A stretch of DNA of 5,895 bases from Pseudomonadota bacterium (GTDB taxonomy: Bacteria > Myxococcota_A > Polyangia > Polyangiales > Ga0077539), in contig JAEYZO010000297.1 of NCBI GenBank assembly GCA_023428035.1, positions 1 through 5,895 of the forward strand. Reading direction: 5' to 3'. The notes under the pieces are model-generated. The model was not told where the DNA came from. It made no database searches and saw only the letters and a list, made by a program, of their open reading frames with translations. Each line of letters begins with the position of its first letter. Position 1 is the first letter of the stretch. Position numbers and translations under genes: made by a program. Below, piece after piece: positions 5,876 to 5,895 of this stretch.

Positions 5876-5895
5876 AGATGAGGTCAATCCTGAGC
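5876..5895 (-). repeat. Right terminal inverted repeat of the insertion sequence
   Basis: AGATGAGGTCAATCCTGAGC is the exact reverse complement of the left end. It includes, reading inward, TTGACC, a 5-of-6 match to a -35 hexamer that might help drive the transposase, although no good -10 follows at the right distance. The window ends at its last matched base. Confidence 0.92.

Larger units (their letters stand above)
4368..5895 (-). mobile_element. Complete IS4-family (IS50/Tn5-like) insertion sequence, about 1.53 kb
   Basis: The element is bounded by perfect 20-bp terminal inverted repeats and contains one intact transposase gene on the minus strand. It measures 1,528 bases if the repeats end where the window shows them; the right repeat reaches the last base of the window, so the true right boundary could lie slightly beyond. 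The transposase fills almost the whole element: its stop codon lies inside the left repeat and its start is 56 bases from the right end. Relatives typically duplicate 9 bp of target; the left flank would then be CCACGTAGT (4359-4367), but the right flank is outside the window. Base composition looks as GC-rich as the neighbours, suggesting long residence or an equally GC-rich source. No passenger genes are present. Confidence 0.9.

Noticed and set aside
1..5895. CRISPR arrays, tRNA or rRNA genes, riboswitches, and defence or secretion systems
   Set aside because: I saw no regularly spaced repeats, no tRNA-like or rRNA-like sequence, and no additional gene families in the window.

Overview
This 5,895-base window is very GC-rich, with strong G/C preference at third codon positions. 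Its gene types (a DUF2330 exported protein and a cysteine-rich, nidogen-domain lipoprotein) suggest a myxobacterium-like member of the Myxococcota, possibly near the Polyangia/Sandaracinaceae. This assignment is an inference from gene style, since no rRNA or other taxonomic marker is present.

Layout from left to right. (1) Positions 1-749, minus strand: the N-terminal part of a secreted DUF2330 protein that runs off the left edge. (2) Positions 750-1010: a divergent intergenic region with ribosome binding sites for both flanking genes, a plausible sigma-70-type promoter for the rightward genes and several inverted repeats. (3) Positions 1011-2779, plus strand: a two-gene unit of prs (PRPP synthetase) and a MOSC-domain molybdenum-cofactor protein of the YcbX/mARC kind. 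The two are joined by a 4-base GTGA stop/start overlap. (4) Positions 2776-4344 or 4362, minus strand: a predicted lipoprotein with an N-terminal domain, two eight-cysteine modules and a nidogen-like (NIDO) domain. Its stop codon overlaps the MOSC stop codon. (5) Positions 4368-5895: an apparently complete IS4-family (IS50/Tn5-like) insertion sequence with perfect 20-bp terminal inverted repeats and an intact DDE transposase on the minus strand. It lies directly upstream of, and is co-directional with, the lipoprotein gene.

Functionally, prs is a housekeeping gene supplying PRPP for nucleotide, histidine, tryptophan and NAD synthesis. The coupled MOSC protein may reduce N-hydroxylated compounds, possibly base analogues. 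The DUF2330 protein and the lipoprotein are cell-envelope proteins of unknown role. The insertion sequence seems to have landed in a repetitive, REP-like GC-rich motif (4338-4360). Only half of that motif is visible, and it now forms the leader and probable ribosome binding site of the lipoprotein gene.

I see no convincing new biological system here. The points most worth checking are the insertion junction, the prs-MOSC coupling, and the domain architecture of the lipoprotein.
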